Positions 7,669-15,875 of a stretch of DNA of 64,000 bases are shown here, in pieces. The stretch's first letter is position 1. Each line of letters begins with the position of its first letter. Source of the stretch: Anaerocolumna cellulosilytica. GTDB taxonomy: Bacteria > Bacillota > Clostridia > Lachnospirales > Lachnospiraceae. The stretch lies in contig NZ_AP023367.1 in the NCBI RefSeq assembly GCF_014218335.1, positions 1,427,501 to 1,491,500 of the forward strand, read 5' to 3'. The notes under the pieces are model-generated. The model was not told the origin of the DNA. It made no database searches and was given only the letters and a program-made list of their open reading frames with translations. A program made the translations under genes and the position numbers.

Positions 7669-8985
7669 ATGGAAAGAACAAATTGTTTCAGAGATTTTGC
7701 AAAGTATGTATCTCTCAATGTTCTTGGAATGATAGGGTTATCCTGCTATATATTGGCAGATACCTATTTCGTTTCAAAAGGGCTTGGGGCGAATGGTTTA
7801 ACCGCTCTCAATCTTGCAATACCTATTTACAGCTTTATTCATGGTAGTGGCTTGATGTTTGGAATGGGTGGCGCTACAAAATATGGGATTGCAAAAAGCC
7901 AAAATGAGACAAAGACGGCCAATCGTATTTTTACAAATACTATTTTTCTTGCACTTAGCTTTGCTGTCGTTTTTTTTATTCTTGGTCTATTTTTTTCCGG
8001 AACTATTATTCAGTTACTGGGTGCTGATGAAGCAGTTTTTAAAATGAGTAAGGTATATATACAAGTTATTTTGCTGTTTGCACCAGTGTTTATATTAAAC
8101 AATGTTCTCTTGTGCTTTGTGCGAAATGATGGCGCTCCACAGCTTTCCATGCTGGCTATGTTGGGTGGCAGTTTTTCTAATATTATACTGGATTATGTCT
8201 TTATGTTTCTTTTTGACATGGGAATCTTTGGTGCTGTTCTTGCTACTGGGCTTGCACCGGTTATCAGCATGATGATTCTGTTGCCATTCTTTTTACATAA
8301 GAAGAATCATTTTCATCTTATGAAAGAAGGTAACTTTTCAGCAGAACTTAATGCAAGTATTTTTTCAAGTGGTCTACCATCACTCATTACCGAGATGTCT
8401 TCTGGTATTGTAATGATTGTTTTCAATGCAATCATACTGCGCTTACAAGGGAATGTAGGTGTTGCAGCTTATGGTGTTATTGCGAATCTCTCATTGGTGG
8501 TTATATCAATTTATACTGGTATTGCACAAGGTGTCCAACCTCTTCTTAGCAGTTATCACGGCTCAGGCGATTCTGCTAAGATTAAAGCATTATTGAGATA
8601 TGCTTTAACGACTGTGCTACTTGTTTCAGGTATAGTATATGCCTGTGTGTTTTTTGGAGCTTCAAAAATAGCTGATATGTTTAACAGCGAACAAAATGCA
8701 TTCTTGCAGAGCATTGCTGTTACCGGGTTGAAAATTTACTTTATAGCTTGTGTGTTCGCTGGATTTAATATTCTTATGTCTGTTTACTTTACCTCAACAG
8801 AATATGCCCGCCCAGCGCATATTATTTCCACCTTGCGCGGTTTTCTTCTTATTATACCGATGGCTTTTTTACTCTCCGCCATTGGTGGATTGACAGGTGT
8901 TTGGTGTGTGTTCCCTGCAACCGAGGTAATCGTTGCAGGGATAGGAGGAGTCTTATATGTTATATCTAGAAAAAGAATTAGTTAG
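7669..8985 (+). CDS. MATE family multidrug efflux transporter
   Basis: 438 residues with about 12 membrane spans in two similar halves. The N-terminal stretch LGMIGLSCYILADTYFVSKGLG...ALNLAIPIYSF and the glycine-rich GSGLMFGMGGATKY are typical of MATE exporters, which use Na+ or H+ gradients to extrude cationic drugs. An ATG at 7659 lies nearer the AAAGG site but in another frame; ATG 7669 opens the conserved protein. Expression probably depends on the leader described at 7517-7616. Together with the ANT(6) and HisRS genes it forms a small resistance-like group. Confidence 0.92.
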   Translation: MERTNCFRDFAKYVSLNVLGMIGLSCYILADTYFVSKGLGANGLTALNLAIPIYSFIHGSGLMFGMGGATKYGIAKSQNETKTANRIFTNTIFLALSFAVVFFILGLFFSGTIIQLLGADEAVFKMSKVYIQVILLFAPVFILNNVLLCFVRNDGAPQLSMLAMLGGSFSNIILDYVFMFLFDMGIFGAVLATGLAPVISMMILLPFFLHKKNHFHLMKEGNFSAELNASIFSSGLPSLITEMSSGIVMIVFNAIILRLQGNVGVAAYGVIANLSLVVISIYTGIAQGVQPLLSSYHGSGDSAKIKALLRYALTTVLLVSGIVYACVFFGASKIADMFNSEQNAFLQSIAVTGLKIYFIACVFAGFNILMSVYFTSTEYARPAHIISTLRGFLLIIPMAFLLSAIGGLTGVWCVFPATEVIVAGIGGVLYVISRKRIS

Positions 8986-9154
8986 CGAGACAGGAAACCA
9001 ACGTCTGTTTTAGGAACGTGTGTAAGGTGATAAAAAACAATTATAATCAATTTTAAACTGGTGGATTTATACTTACTGGTGTAAGATGGGAATAAAGTTA
9101 AAACTAAAAGTACAGTGAATAGTTTAGTAAATCATTAGTTAGAAGCAGAAATTG

Positions 9155-9183
9155 TTGACTTATTCTAGACTAAAATATTTAAT
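9155..9183 (+). promoter_or_regulatory. Promoter of GNAT gene
   Basis: TTGACT (9155-9160), 17-base spacer, TTTAAT (9178-9183), about 28 bases ahead of the GNAT start codon. The rest of 8986-9154 shows only AT-rich sequence without recognisable genes. Confidence 0.5.
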
Positions 9184-9210
9184 AACATAAGAAAGAAGGT
9201 ATCTATACGA

Positions 9211-10014
9211 ATGACAGAAACGGACTTATTAGAAATTCAATCAAAGCTAGCTGACTATACATATTCCTCTATGCAGTATCTGGAACATTCAGATGTATCA
9301 CAGTATGAGGTAATCCTTAAGCGAGATGGGTGTATACTTTTATATGGGTTTAATGAAAAGGAAGGCTGTCACGAATACCACTTTGCAGCCAATACCCCGG
9401 ATGATATATTAAAAGAAGTACAAGATAACCAGTGCTTAATAACTTTTGTACCGGAAGAATGGATAACGGAATTTGAAAAAGCAGGTTTTGTAGTATGTGC
9501 AGCTTTTTGCGATTATTTTATGGATTCCTTAGAAGACGCACTTGGATGTGGTGAACCGGAATTCTTAAAAAGGAATGAATGCAAAGAGGCAGCGGATGTA
9601 ACGATAGCATGTCGAGGGCAGAGCAGAGGATTTCATGGAGAAACAACCGAGTGGATTACGGATTGGATTGATACTTCCAAAGATGCAGGCTGTGATTTAG
9701 AATATTTACACAGGGCGCTACTTATCGAACGCAATGAGCAAGCGGAAATAGTGGGGATTGTTGTGACTGCTCTATATGGTTTTGAAAGTGAAAAAGGTGC
9801 TGTCTCCTGGATTCGAGAAGTTGCAGTGAAGCCTGCATATCAACGGAAAGGCATTGCCAGAAAACTAATAACGCAGGCATTGCATTATGGAAAAAACCAT
9901 GGTGCCAGGAGAGCGTTTCTGGCTGCGGATGCATGTAATATACATGCTATCCACTTATACGAAAGTATAGGCTTTCGAGCAGGTAAAGATAAGCAGATTA
10001 ATATGATAAGGTAA
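9211..10014 (+). CDS. GNAT family N-acetyltransferase, two-part
   Basis: 267 residues. The C-terminal half carries the acetyl-CoA binding core: WIREVAVKPAYQRKGIARKLI (motif A, Q/RxxGxA) and the late HAIHLYESIGFRAG segment. The N-terminal 130 residues form a separate domain that I do not recognise by name. The substrate is unknown. The ribosome site is AGAAGGT. The unit is closed by the stem-loop at 10070-10115. Confidence 0.82.
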   Translation: MTETDLLEIQSKLADYTYSSMQYLEHSDVSQYEVILKRDGCILLYGFNEKEGCHEYHFAANTPDDILKEVQDNQCLITFVPEEWITEFEKAGFVVCAAFCDYFMDSLEDALGCGEPEFLKRNECKEAADVTIACRGQSRGFHGETTEWITDWIDTSKDAGCDLEYLHRALLIERNEQAEIVGIVVTALYGFESEKGAVSWIREVAVKPAYQRKGIARKLITQALHYGKNHGARRAFLAADACNIHAIHLYESIGFRAGKDKQINMIR

Positions 10015-10069
10015 ACGTAAGCTTATGAAACGTCTTTAAGATTTAAGGGGAAAGGCTTTCTACACTTAA

Positions 10070-10115
10070 AACAGGGTTAGTAAAAGCAGTAAAAACTGCT
10101 GATACTAACCCTGTT
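10070..10115. terminator. Long compound stem-loop between convergent genes
   Basis: AACAGGGTTAGTA pairs with TACTAACCCTGTT, enclosing AGCAGT-AAAA-ACTGCT. The U-run is clearer for the minus strand (GTTTTAAG). It lies between the convergent GNAT and Rrf2 genes. A smaller ACACCTGTTTTAGGTGT hairpin follows at about 10126-10143. Confidence 0.7.
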
Positions 10116-10174
10116 CATTGTATAGACACCTGTTTTAGGTGTACATAACCATAAGACTTGTCCCAAATACACAA

Positions 10175-10621
10175 CTATATAAAGAACATAAAGCCATGGT
10201 CATTTTTATGATTTTCTGCTTCAGAAACCAGATTAACCAAAGTAACTTTTTGCAAAGAACTCCTGATTCCCTCATCAAGTGGAGTATAAACAATCAGATT
10301 AAGAGCAGTCTCAATATCCGGGGATGACTCCTTCACGGTTTCCTCAACTCCTTCAAAAAGAGAAGTTTCTACAGCGGATAAAATATCAAAAACAGTAATC
10401 TCCTGAGGTGGACGAGATAGCTGATAACCACCTTGGGAGCCTTTAATAGAATTCACAATTCCACCATGCTTTAAAAGAGAAAAGACCTGTTCCAGATATA
10501 TTTTTGATATTCCAAGCTTTTCAGAAATACTAATTAAAGTAATATATTCATTTGCGTTATAGTTTTGAGCCATACTGGTTGTAGCGGCAAGTGCATATCG
10601 ACCCTTAGCCGACAATCTCAT
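10175..10621 (-). CDS. Rrf2 family transcriptional regulator lacking Fe-S cysteines
   Basis: 148 residues beginning MRLSAKGRYALAA, the standard Rrf2 opening, with a winged helix through ISISEKLGISKIYLEQVFSLLKHGGIV and the wing SIKGSQGGYQLSRPP. The protein has no cysteine at all, so it cannot ligate an Fe-S cluster like IscR or NsrR and may act like CymR-type members that sense through protein or metabolite partners. It is divergent from the Crp/Fnr gene across a 250-bp AT-rich region. Confidence 0.88.
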   Translation of the reverse strand: MRLSAKGRYALAATTSMAQNYNANEYITLISISEKLGISKIYLEQVFSLLKHGGIVNSIKGSQGGYQLSRPPQEITVFDILSAVETSLFEGVEETVKESSPDIETALNLIVYTPLDEGIRSSLQKVTLVNLVSEAENHKNDHGFMFFI

Positions 10622-10875
10622 GAAAACACCTCATTTCATACCTATAATATATGTTATCATCATAACAGAAAACAAAAAATTGTCAATAGAATTGATGTAT
10701 GTTGCAGAATTTATGATAAAAATACGCAAGAGTATCTTTATACAGATGTTAAAACTTGTTAAAATGCGTGTTAATATATTATAATAGATTCGATATGGTA
10801 TAATATAACACAATGTATGTTAGAGGGATGCTATCAGATTTGTACGCGACCATAGGTCGCAGATGGGAGCTAAAG

Positions 10876-11565
10876 ATGAATGAAATGGTAAAAGATTATA
10901 TTGATGAGTATAGTCATATCCCATTGTTTGTTGGAATCAGTAAAACAGAGCTAATTTCCATGATGGAGTGTCTGGGAAGTTATATAAAAACATATAAAAA
11001 GAGCGAAATCATTATTTTGGTAAATCAGAAAGTAAAATGTGTGGGGGTAGTACTTGCCGGTTCCGTTATGATGATTAAGGAAGATATTTGGGGAAATAAA
11101 ACAATTTTAGCTGTCATAGAAAAAGGAGAGGTGTTTGGAGAAACCTTTGCCTGCGGAAGTATCTTATCAGCAAGTGTAACCTATGTGGCAGGAAAGGAAG
11201 CGAGGATATTGTACTTACCCTTTAATCAAGTCATGCATACCTGCACCAGGTCTTGCGTATTTCATCATAGACTGATTGAAAATATGGTTACAGCAATAGC
11301 CAATAAAAATATACAGCTAATGGAAAAGCTTGAAATCACAACAAAAAAAACCTTGCGTGAAAAAATCAGTAGCTTTTTATCAATTCAGGCACAAAGAAAT
11401 AACAGTAAGTATTTTACTGTAACTATGGGGAGAACAGAACTTGCAGAATACCTTTGTGCCGACAGAAGTGCTCTTACCAGGGAACTTAATACTATGAAAA
11501 AAGAAGGACTTATAGATTTTGAAAAGAATACTTTTAAAATAGTATCACCGCTAATGGGAGATTAG
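10876..11565 (+). CDS. Crp/Fnr family transcriptional regulator
   Basis: 229 residues from ATG 10876, preceded by GGGAG at 10865-10869. The frame is open back to 10813, but the TATAAT at 10799-10804 would leave no leader for that start. An N-terminal cyclic-nucleotide-type beta barrel (about 15-130, with VVLAGSVMM and IEKGEVFGE) is followed by the dimer helix and a C-terminal HTH_Crp domain (TMGRTELAEYLCADRSALTRELNTMKKEGLI). No Fnr-type N-terminal cysteine cluster is present. Its downstream neighbours, DUF1858 protein and ferredoxin, suggest a redox or nitrosative stress role (inference). Confidence 0.88.
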   Translation: MNEMVKDYIDEYSHIPLFVGISKTELISMMECLGSYIKTYKKSEIIILVNQKVKCVGVVLAGSVMMIKEDIWGNKTILAVIEKGEVFGETFACGSILSASVTYVAGKEARILYLPFNQVMHTCTRSCVFHHRLIENMVTAIANKNIQLMEKLEITTKKTLREKISSFLSIQAQRNNSKYFTVTMGRTELAEYLCADRSALTRELNTMKKEGLIDFEKNTFKIVSPLMGD

Positions 11566-12009
11566 GTGATACTGTTAAATCTAGACGGAATATTCTTGCA
11601 CTATTTTATAGTATTTTTATATATAATGTTGCAGATGTCACGTTTTTTTACATCCCGTTGTGTTACAGTAGATTAGAAGGAGGAGGCGTGGATTGGATAA
11701 ATTGTATGTAATCAGTGCATATGAAATAAAGGCAGCATATTGTTTAATAATTTCTAGAATATAAGCGGATTTGTTACTGGATATAAGGTTAAAGGATGAA
11801 TTCCAGTTGTACGGATTCTTTTGGAAACAGATTTGGTGTATTGTTCAGGATATTGTCTAAACACATTATGTACAAGATATTAATTTAGCTCCGACTAAAG
11901 AATTACTGGCTCAAAATTAAGCATGAGATTATTTGGGAGTGTTATAAGTCACTGTATGAACTAACGTGAAAGCGGTTGCAAATAGTATTTATTGAATGGA
12001 GGAAAAAGA
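11566..12009. other. Intergenic region, possible 23-codon peptide
   Basis: 444 bases with no established gene. At 11693-11764 a TTG-started frame (MDKLYVISAYEIKAAYCLII...) sits seven bases behind an unusually strong AAGGAGGAGG (11677-11686). It could be a leader peptide or the remnant of a gene. Nothing else is evident apart from AT-rich promoter-like sequence. Confidence 0.3.
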
Positions 12010-12195
12010 ATGATTACGAAAGAAATGAACATAGGAGAAATCTTAAGAGAAAATCAGGGGGCAGCAAGTATTTTAATGGAAAGCGGAATGCATTGTCTGG
12101 GATGTCCCTCTTCACAGTTGGAATCCTTAGAAGAAGCTTGTGCGGTACATGGAATAGTTGTTGAAGACATTCTTACGAAACTTAATAATATCTAA
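12010..12195 (+). CDS. DUF1858 domain protein (redox disulfide, hybrid-cluster-protein associated)
   Basis: 61 residues from ATG 12010, with GGAGGA at 11998-12003. It matches the DUF1858 family along its length: [16 protein letters not shown], then [11 protein letters not shown] with the CxxC pair, and [10 protein letters not shown]. Family knowledge: these small proteins often sit near hybrid cluster or nitrosative stress genes and may handle a dithiol or metal. The ferredoxin gene follows after 26 bases, so the two are likely cotranscribed. Confidence 0.9.
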   Translation: MITKEMNIGEILRENQGAASILMESGMHCLGCPSSQLESLEEACAVHGIVVEDILTKLNNI

Positions 12196-12221
12196 GGTAA
12201 GGGTTAGAAGGAGGCATAGTT

Positions 12222-12410
12222 ATGAAAGCATCAATAGATAGAGATGGTTGTATACAATGTGGATTATGCGTATCAACATGTCCCGAAGTTTTTCGAATGG
12301 GTGAGGACGGTCCGGCAGAAGTATATGTAGAGATAGTACCTAAATTAGTCGAAGAATCGGCAGCGGAAGCTCAGGATGATTGCCCTGTTGCAGTAATTAC
12401 AGTAGAATAG
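12222..12410 (+). CDS. 4Fe-4S ferredoxin, single-cluster type
   Basis: 62 residues. CIQCGLCVSTCPEVF supplies three cluster cysteines (CxxCxxC) plus the CP, and the distal DDCPVAVI supplies the last. The length and a single cluster resemble Thermotoga-type ferredoxins. It transfers electrons in the cytoplasm; the partner may be the DUF1858 protein or the flavin reductase next door. Ribosome site AAGGAGG precedes the ATG. It is closed by the terminator at 12422-12460. Confidence 0.92.
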   Translation: MKASIDRDGCIQCGLCVSTCPEVFRMGEDGPAEVYVEIVPKLVEESAAEAQDDCPVAVITVE

Positions 12411-12421
12411 CAAGAGTATAT

Positions 12422-12460
12422 GCCTCTATCCGGGAGAAGATTTTACGGGTAGAGGCTTTT
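12422..12460 (+). terminator. Intrinsic terminator after ferredoxin
   Basis: GCCTCTATCCG (12422-12432) pairs with CGGGTAGAGGC (12446-12456), followed by TTTTA. Confidence 0.85.
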
Positions 12461-12650
12461 ATATTGTGGGGCAATAATAAGCATAAATCATGTTGCCTGT
12501 GCAACGTTTTTTGATGGAATTTATGATAGGATGGATGGGTAAGATGAAATTATGCAATAAGCGGGGTGGTCCGGACTTATTGTGAGTCATGCTTTGTACA
12601 GAAGAAATCAATATATAGGTTTTAACAAACTTAGAAAAAACACGAGTGCA

Positions 12651-12670
12651 AAAGCACACAGATAGGAGTT
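12651..12670 (+). repeat. Repeated 20-mer leader AAAGCACACAGATAGGAGTT
   Basis: This exact 20-mer is also found at 37615-37634. Here it directly precedes the flavin reductase ATG and holds its ribosome site. A GTGC-AAAA-GCAC hairpin (12648-12659 region) lies in it. Related ends occur at 41472-41480 and 63038-63047. Confidence 0.6.
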
Positions 12671-12673
12671 AAT

Positions 12674-13219
12674 ATGAATAAAATAAAAGTGAATTTTGAA
12701 AAAATGTATTATGGTTTTCCGGTATTTCTTGTTAGTTATTATGATAAGGAGGGAAATCCTAATGTAACTACAATCTCCTCATCCTATTCATTAAGGGACA
12801 TGGTAGCATTAGGATTTAGCAGCAAAGGCTATGCTATTAATCAGATAAAAGAAGTTTCTGATTTTGTTATTAATATTGCAGACAGTAAACTTTTAGATGA
12901 AATTGAGTTTTGCGGGAAAAATACAGGGTCTGAATGTAAAAAGTTTGAACATCTTAATCTGACGCATGTACCATCTACCACTATAAATGCTCCAATCATA
13001 AAGGAATGCCCGATTTCTATTGAATGTACCCTGACAGATGTGATTGAAAGTCAAAACTATAGCGGTATTACCAATATACTAGCATTGATTAAAGGAAGAT
13101 TAGTGGATGAATCTTATTTAGATGAAAAAGGAAATCTGAAAGTTTCTGCGTTTGATAATATACTTTATATTAGAGATGGTGTCAATCGAGGATTTAGATA
13201 TATGAAAAAGGAACAATAA
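12674..13219 (+). CDS. Flavin reductase-like (FMN-binding split barrel) protein
   Basis: 181 residues. The fold is indicated by PVFLVSYYDKEGNPNVTTISSSYSL near the N-terminus and the later FVINIADSKLLDEIEFCGKNTG, both flavin reductase domain hallmarks. It probably binds FMN and reduces flavin or iron chelates, possibly with electrons from the ferredoxin upstream (inference). The start is set by the GATAGGAGTTAAT ribosome site. Confidence 0.85.
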   Translation: MNKIKVNFEKMYYGFPVFLVSYYDKEGNPNVTTISSSYSLRDMVALGFSSKGYAINQIKEVSDFVINIADSKLLDEIEFCGKNTGSECKKFEHLNLTHVPSTTINAPIIKECPISIECTLTDVIESQNYSGITNILALIKGRLVDESYLDEKGNLKVSAFDNILYIRDGVNRGFRYMKKEQ

Positions 13220-13626
13220 TCTTAATTGACTTAGTATAGAAGGAAGTATGTGAGACTTAAATTTTTTATAAACATTAGAATTAAAAGTAGTAAAACTTTA
13301 AACTATTTATAACTGATTAAATGGAGAAGAAGCCCGTTGGCTTTCTAGATGCACTGTCTTAAAACCGGTGTGTGAAGGAAAGTCAAGGGGTTTCTTTGAT
13401 GATATAGTTATTAAATAATTTAGATGATAGTAAGTGGGTAGGGTATTTTTGAATTAATTCAGATATTAGAAGGGGCTAACAAATTACAAAGGATAATTGA
13501 AAGAAATATGAAAGAATCATGTAGAAAAAATATCGGTTTTTCTTGTTAAACTATTAATGGTAGGAAGCGAAAGGCATCAAAAACTCTACTACACAAGAAA
13601 AAAAGAAGAAAGGGAATTATATTCGT
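13220..13626. other. Intergenic region with a possible structured RNA
   Basis: About 400 bases with no supported gene. TTGGCTTTC (13337-13345) pairs with GAAAGTCAA (13378-13386, one G-U), enclosing a CACTG/CGGTG hairpin, and AGAAGCC-CGTT-GGCTTTCT overlaps as an alternative. No known RNA family is recognised and the structure may be chance. Confidence 0.25.
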
Positions 13627-14868
13627 ATGAAAAGTTTAAAAAAAGTTTTATGCATCATATTAATAATTACCATAATGATGCAGGCAATGGGGTGCTCACA
13701 AAAAGATAAAATTACAGAGAAAAATAGCCTGAGTGAAGTATCAAAGGAGAACACATCGGAGAAAAAGCAAACCATATCTTTACCTTATATCGTAAGACAT
13801 CCATCTCAGGATAATTACGATTTTATTGTGGGAAACGTATCGAAATTACCAAGTTCAAGTAATGGTGAGGTTGAAATCAGAAGTGCAGATTTAACCCAGA
13901 CAGATTTATCAGATGAGCTAGAGAACCTATTACTAACAACCTATGACAGCAAGACGAAATGGCCGGATAATTTACCAGAAGGCTTTGATCCGGATAAGAT
14001 AATGGAGAGATGCAAAGACCCGGGATTAGGGGTAAGAAATCTTCATAAAGAAGGCATAACAGGTAAAAACGTAGGAATAGCTATCATTGATCAAGAGTTG
14101 TTAACTAAGCATGAAGAATTTGCAAAACAATTGAAATATTATTCAGAGAATGATTTTATAAAAACAAAATATCCAGCTGCGATGCACGGAGCTGCAGTAG
14201 CATCCATCGCAGTAGGGAAAACCTGTGGGGTTGCGCCGGAGGCTAACCTTTATTATATAGCCGAAAATTTTATAACTAAAGACTATACCGGCAGAGTTGC
14301 CGAGGATATTAATGAACTGTTGGATTTGAATAAAACGTTGAAGGAAGAAGAAAAGATTCGTGTTATTTCAATCTCCTGGGGTGCAGAGGAGATGGAAAGT
14401 GATGGCTATAAGGACTTGAAAAAGGCATATCAAAGAGCTAACGAGGAAGGAGTTTTTGTTATTACAACTTCACTGCTAGAGGATGACAGAGAGGATATCA
14501 AAGGAGTTAATTTTATTGGGATGGAAAAAACTAAATTAACGGATCCAAATGATTTTTCTACATATGGTAAAACTTCCTGGGCAGAGGAAATGGATTTTTA
14601 TAAAAAAGATTATCTGTGTATTCCTATGGATAATCGTTGTGTGGCAGCCCCTACCGGAATAAATGATTATGCTATTTACCAAAGTGGCGGACTAAGTTGG
14701 AGTGTACCGTATCTTGCTGGAGTGTATGCGTTGGCGTGTCAGGTAAAACCGGATATTAATTTTAATGAATTTTGGAAAATTGCCTTGGAAACTGCAGTGG
14801 CTAATGAGAAACTGGATATGATTATTAATCCGCAAGGAATTATAGAAAAGCTGAAGGAGCAGAAGTAA
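13627..14868 (+). CDS. Subtilisin-like (S8) peptidase, predicted lipoprotein
   Basis: 413 residues. A signal peptide ends in the lipobox-like QAMGC (Cys23), so it should be membrane-anchored outside the cell. Subtilase residues are visible: Asp155 in IAIID, His187 in MHGAAVAS, and Ser357 in GLSWSVPYLAG aligned with the GTSMAxPHVAG serine. The segment that normally carries the oxyanion-hole Asn reads VFVITTSLLEDD, with no Asn in the expected place, so activity may be weak or altered. It precedes a two-component system by 300 bases and may be part of the same surface response (inference). Confidence 0.82.
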   Translation: MKSLKKVLCIILIITIMMQAMGCSQKDKITEKNSLSEVSKENTSEKKQTISLPYIVRHPSQDNYDFIVGNVSKLPSSSNGEVEIRSADLTQTDLSDELENLLLTTYDSKTKWPDNLPEGFDPDKIMERCKDPGLGVRNLHKEGITGKNVGIAIIDQELLTKHEEFAKQLKYYSENDFIKTKYPAAMHGAAVASIAVGKTCGVAPEANLYYIAENFITKDYTGRVAEDINELLDLNKTLKEEEKIRVISISWGAEEMESDGYKDLKKAYQRANEEGVFVITTSLLEDDREDIKGVNFIGMEKTKLTDPNDFSTYGKTSWAEEMDFYKKDYLCIPMDNRCVAAPTGINDYAIYQSGGLSWSVPYLAGVYALACQVKPDINFNEFWKIALETAVANEKLDMIINPQGIIEKLKEQK

Positions 14869-15170
14869 AGGAATTGATTAATCATATATTTACAATAAAT
14901 GAGATGAATCAAAGGAATATATGGATTCGAAAGAGTAAACAAATAAAGTGCCTGTTTCTGTAGTAAGTGGTGAATGGGAGGAATCATCACATGTCGTATT
15001 CAATGACTTAGTATAGGGAGTATTTGTGGTAAGGTAAGTATTTTGCAGCAATATTTTTCGTGGGTTTCTAGTTTTTTTTACCACTTTCTGTTAAACTGGA
15101 TTAGGCTATAAATATGGAGAATTATGATTATAATAAAAGGTTACCAAAATACCGAGAAAGGTAAAAAATT
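14869..15170. other. Intergenic region, nothing clear
   Basis: 302 bases. A good GGGAGGA ribosome-like site at about 14977 leads only to a six-codon frame. No terminator or palindrome of note. The promoter of the two-component genes should lie near its end but is not evident. Confidence 0.4.
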
Positions 15171-15875
15171 ATGGAACAGATTAATATCTTAGTGGCAGAC
15201 GATGATAAAAATATTGTTGAGGTGCTTACCAAACTTTTGGAGATGGAGGGCTATCTTGTACATCAAGCCTATAATGGAATAGAGGCTTTGGAGCTTGTAC
15301 AGAAACAGGAACTTCAATTAATATTACTGGATGTTATGATGCCAAAATTGAATGGATTGACTGCAATGCTAAAAATTAGGGAGAAGAAAAATATTCCCAT
15401 TATTATATTATCCGCGAAGACAGAGGAGAGTGATATTGTCTCCGGCTTAGAGTTAGGTGCAGATGACTATATTGAAAAACCATTTAATACACCAATATTA
15501 CTTGCCAGAGTAAAGGCACAAATCAGGAGGTGTTTTCTCCTTGAACATAACAGGAGTGAAGAGACAGAGAGCATCCTTTGTAACGGATTACTGGAGCTTA
15601 ATCGCTCTAGTAAGCAGATAAATGTGAATGGAACGGTATGTAGTCTTACGGCGACGGAATATAAAATCATGGATTTACTGATGGAGAATGCCGGAAGAGT
15701 TTTTTCGGCAGAACAGATATATCAAAGTGTATGGGACGGCGAGGATGCATATAGTGTTGAGAATACAGTTATGATACATATACGCCGGATTCGTGAGAAG
15801 ATAGAGCTTAATCCAAAGAAGCCAAAATATTTGAAGGTGGTGTGGGGAATTGGATACAAAATCGAAAAAATGTAG
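15171..15875 (+). CDS. OmpR-family response regulator
   Basis: 234 residues. Receiver domain 1-120 with acidic pocket D10/D11, phospho-acceptor Asp54 in LLDVMMP, Thr/Ser at about 81 and Lys103 in EKPF. The C-terminal winged helix includes LTATEYKIMDLLMENAGRVFSAEQIYQSVW and ends KVVWGIGYKIEK. It is most like VanR/clostridial OmpR regulators. The kinase gene starts inside its end, so the pair is coupled. Confidence 0.95.
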   Translation: MEQINILVADDDKNIVEVLTKLLEMEGYLVHQAYNGIEALELVQKQELQLILLDVMMPKLNGLTAMLKIREKKNIPIIILSAKTEESDIVSGLELGADDYIEKPFNTPILLARVKAQIRRCFLLEHNRSEETESILCNGLLELNRSSKQINVNGTVCSLTATEYKIMDLLMENAGRVFSAEQIYQSVWDGEDAYSVENTVMIHIRRIREKIELNPKKPKYLKVVWGIGYKIEKM

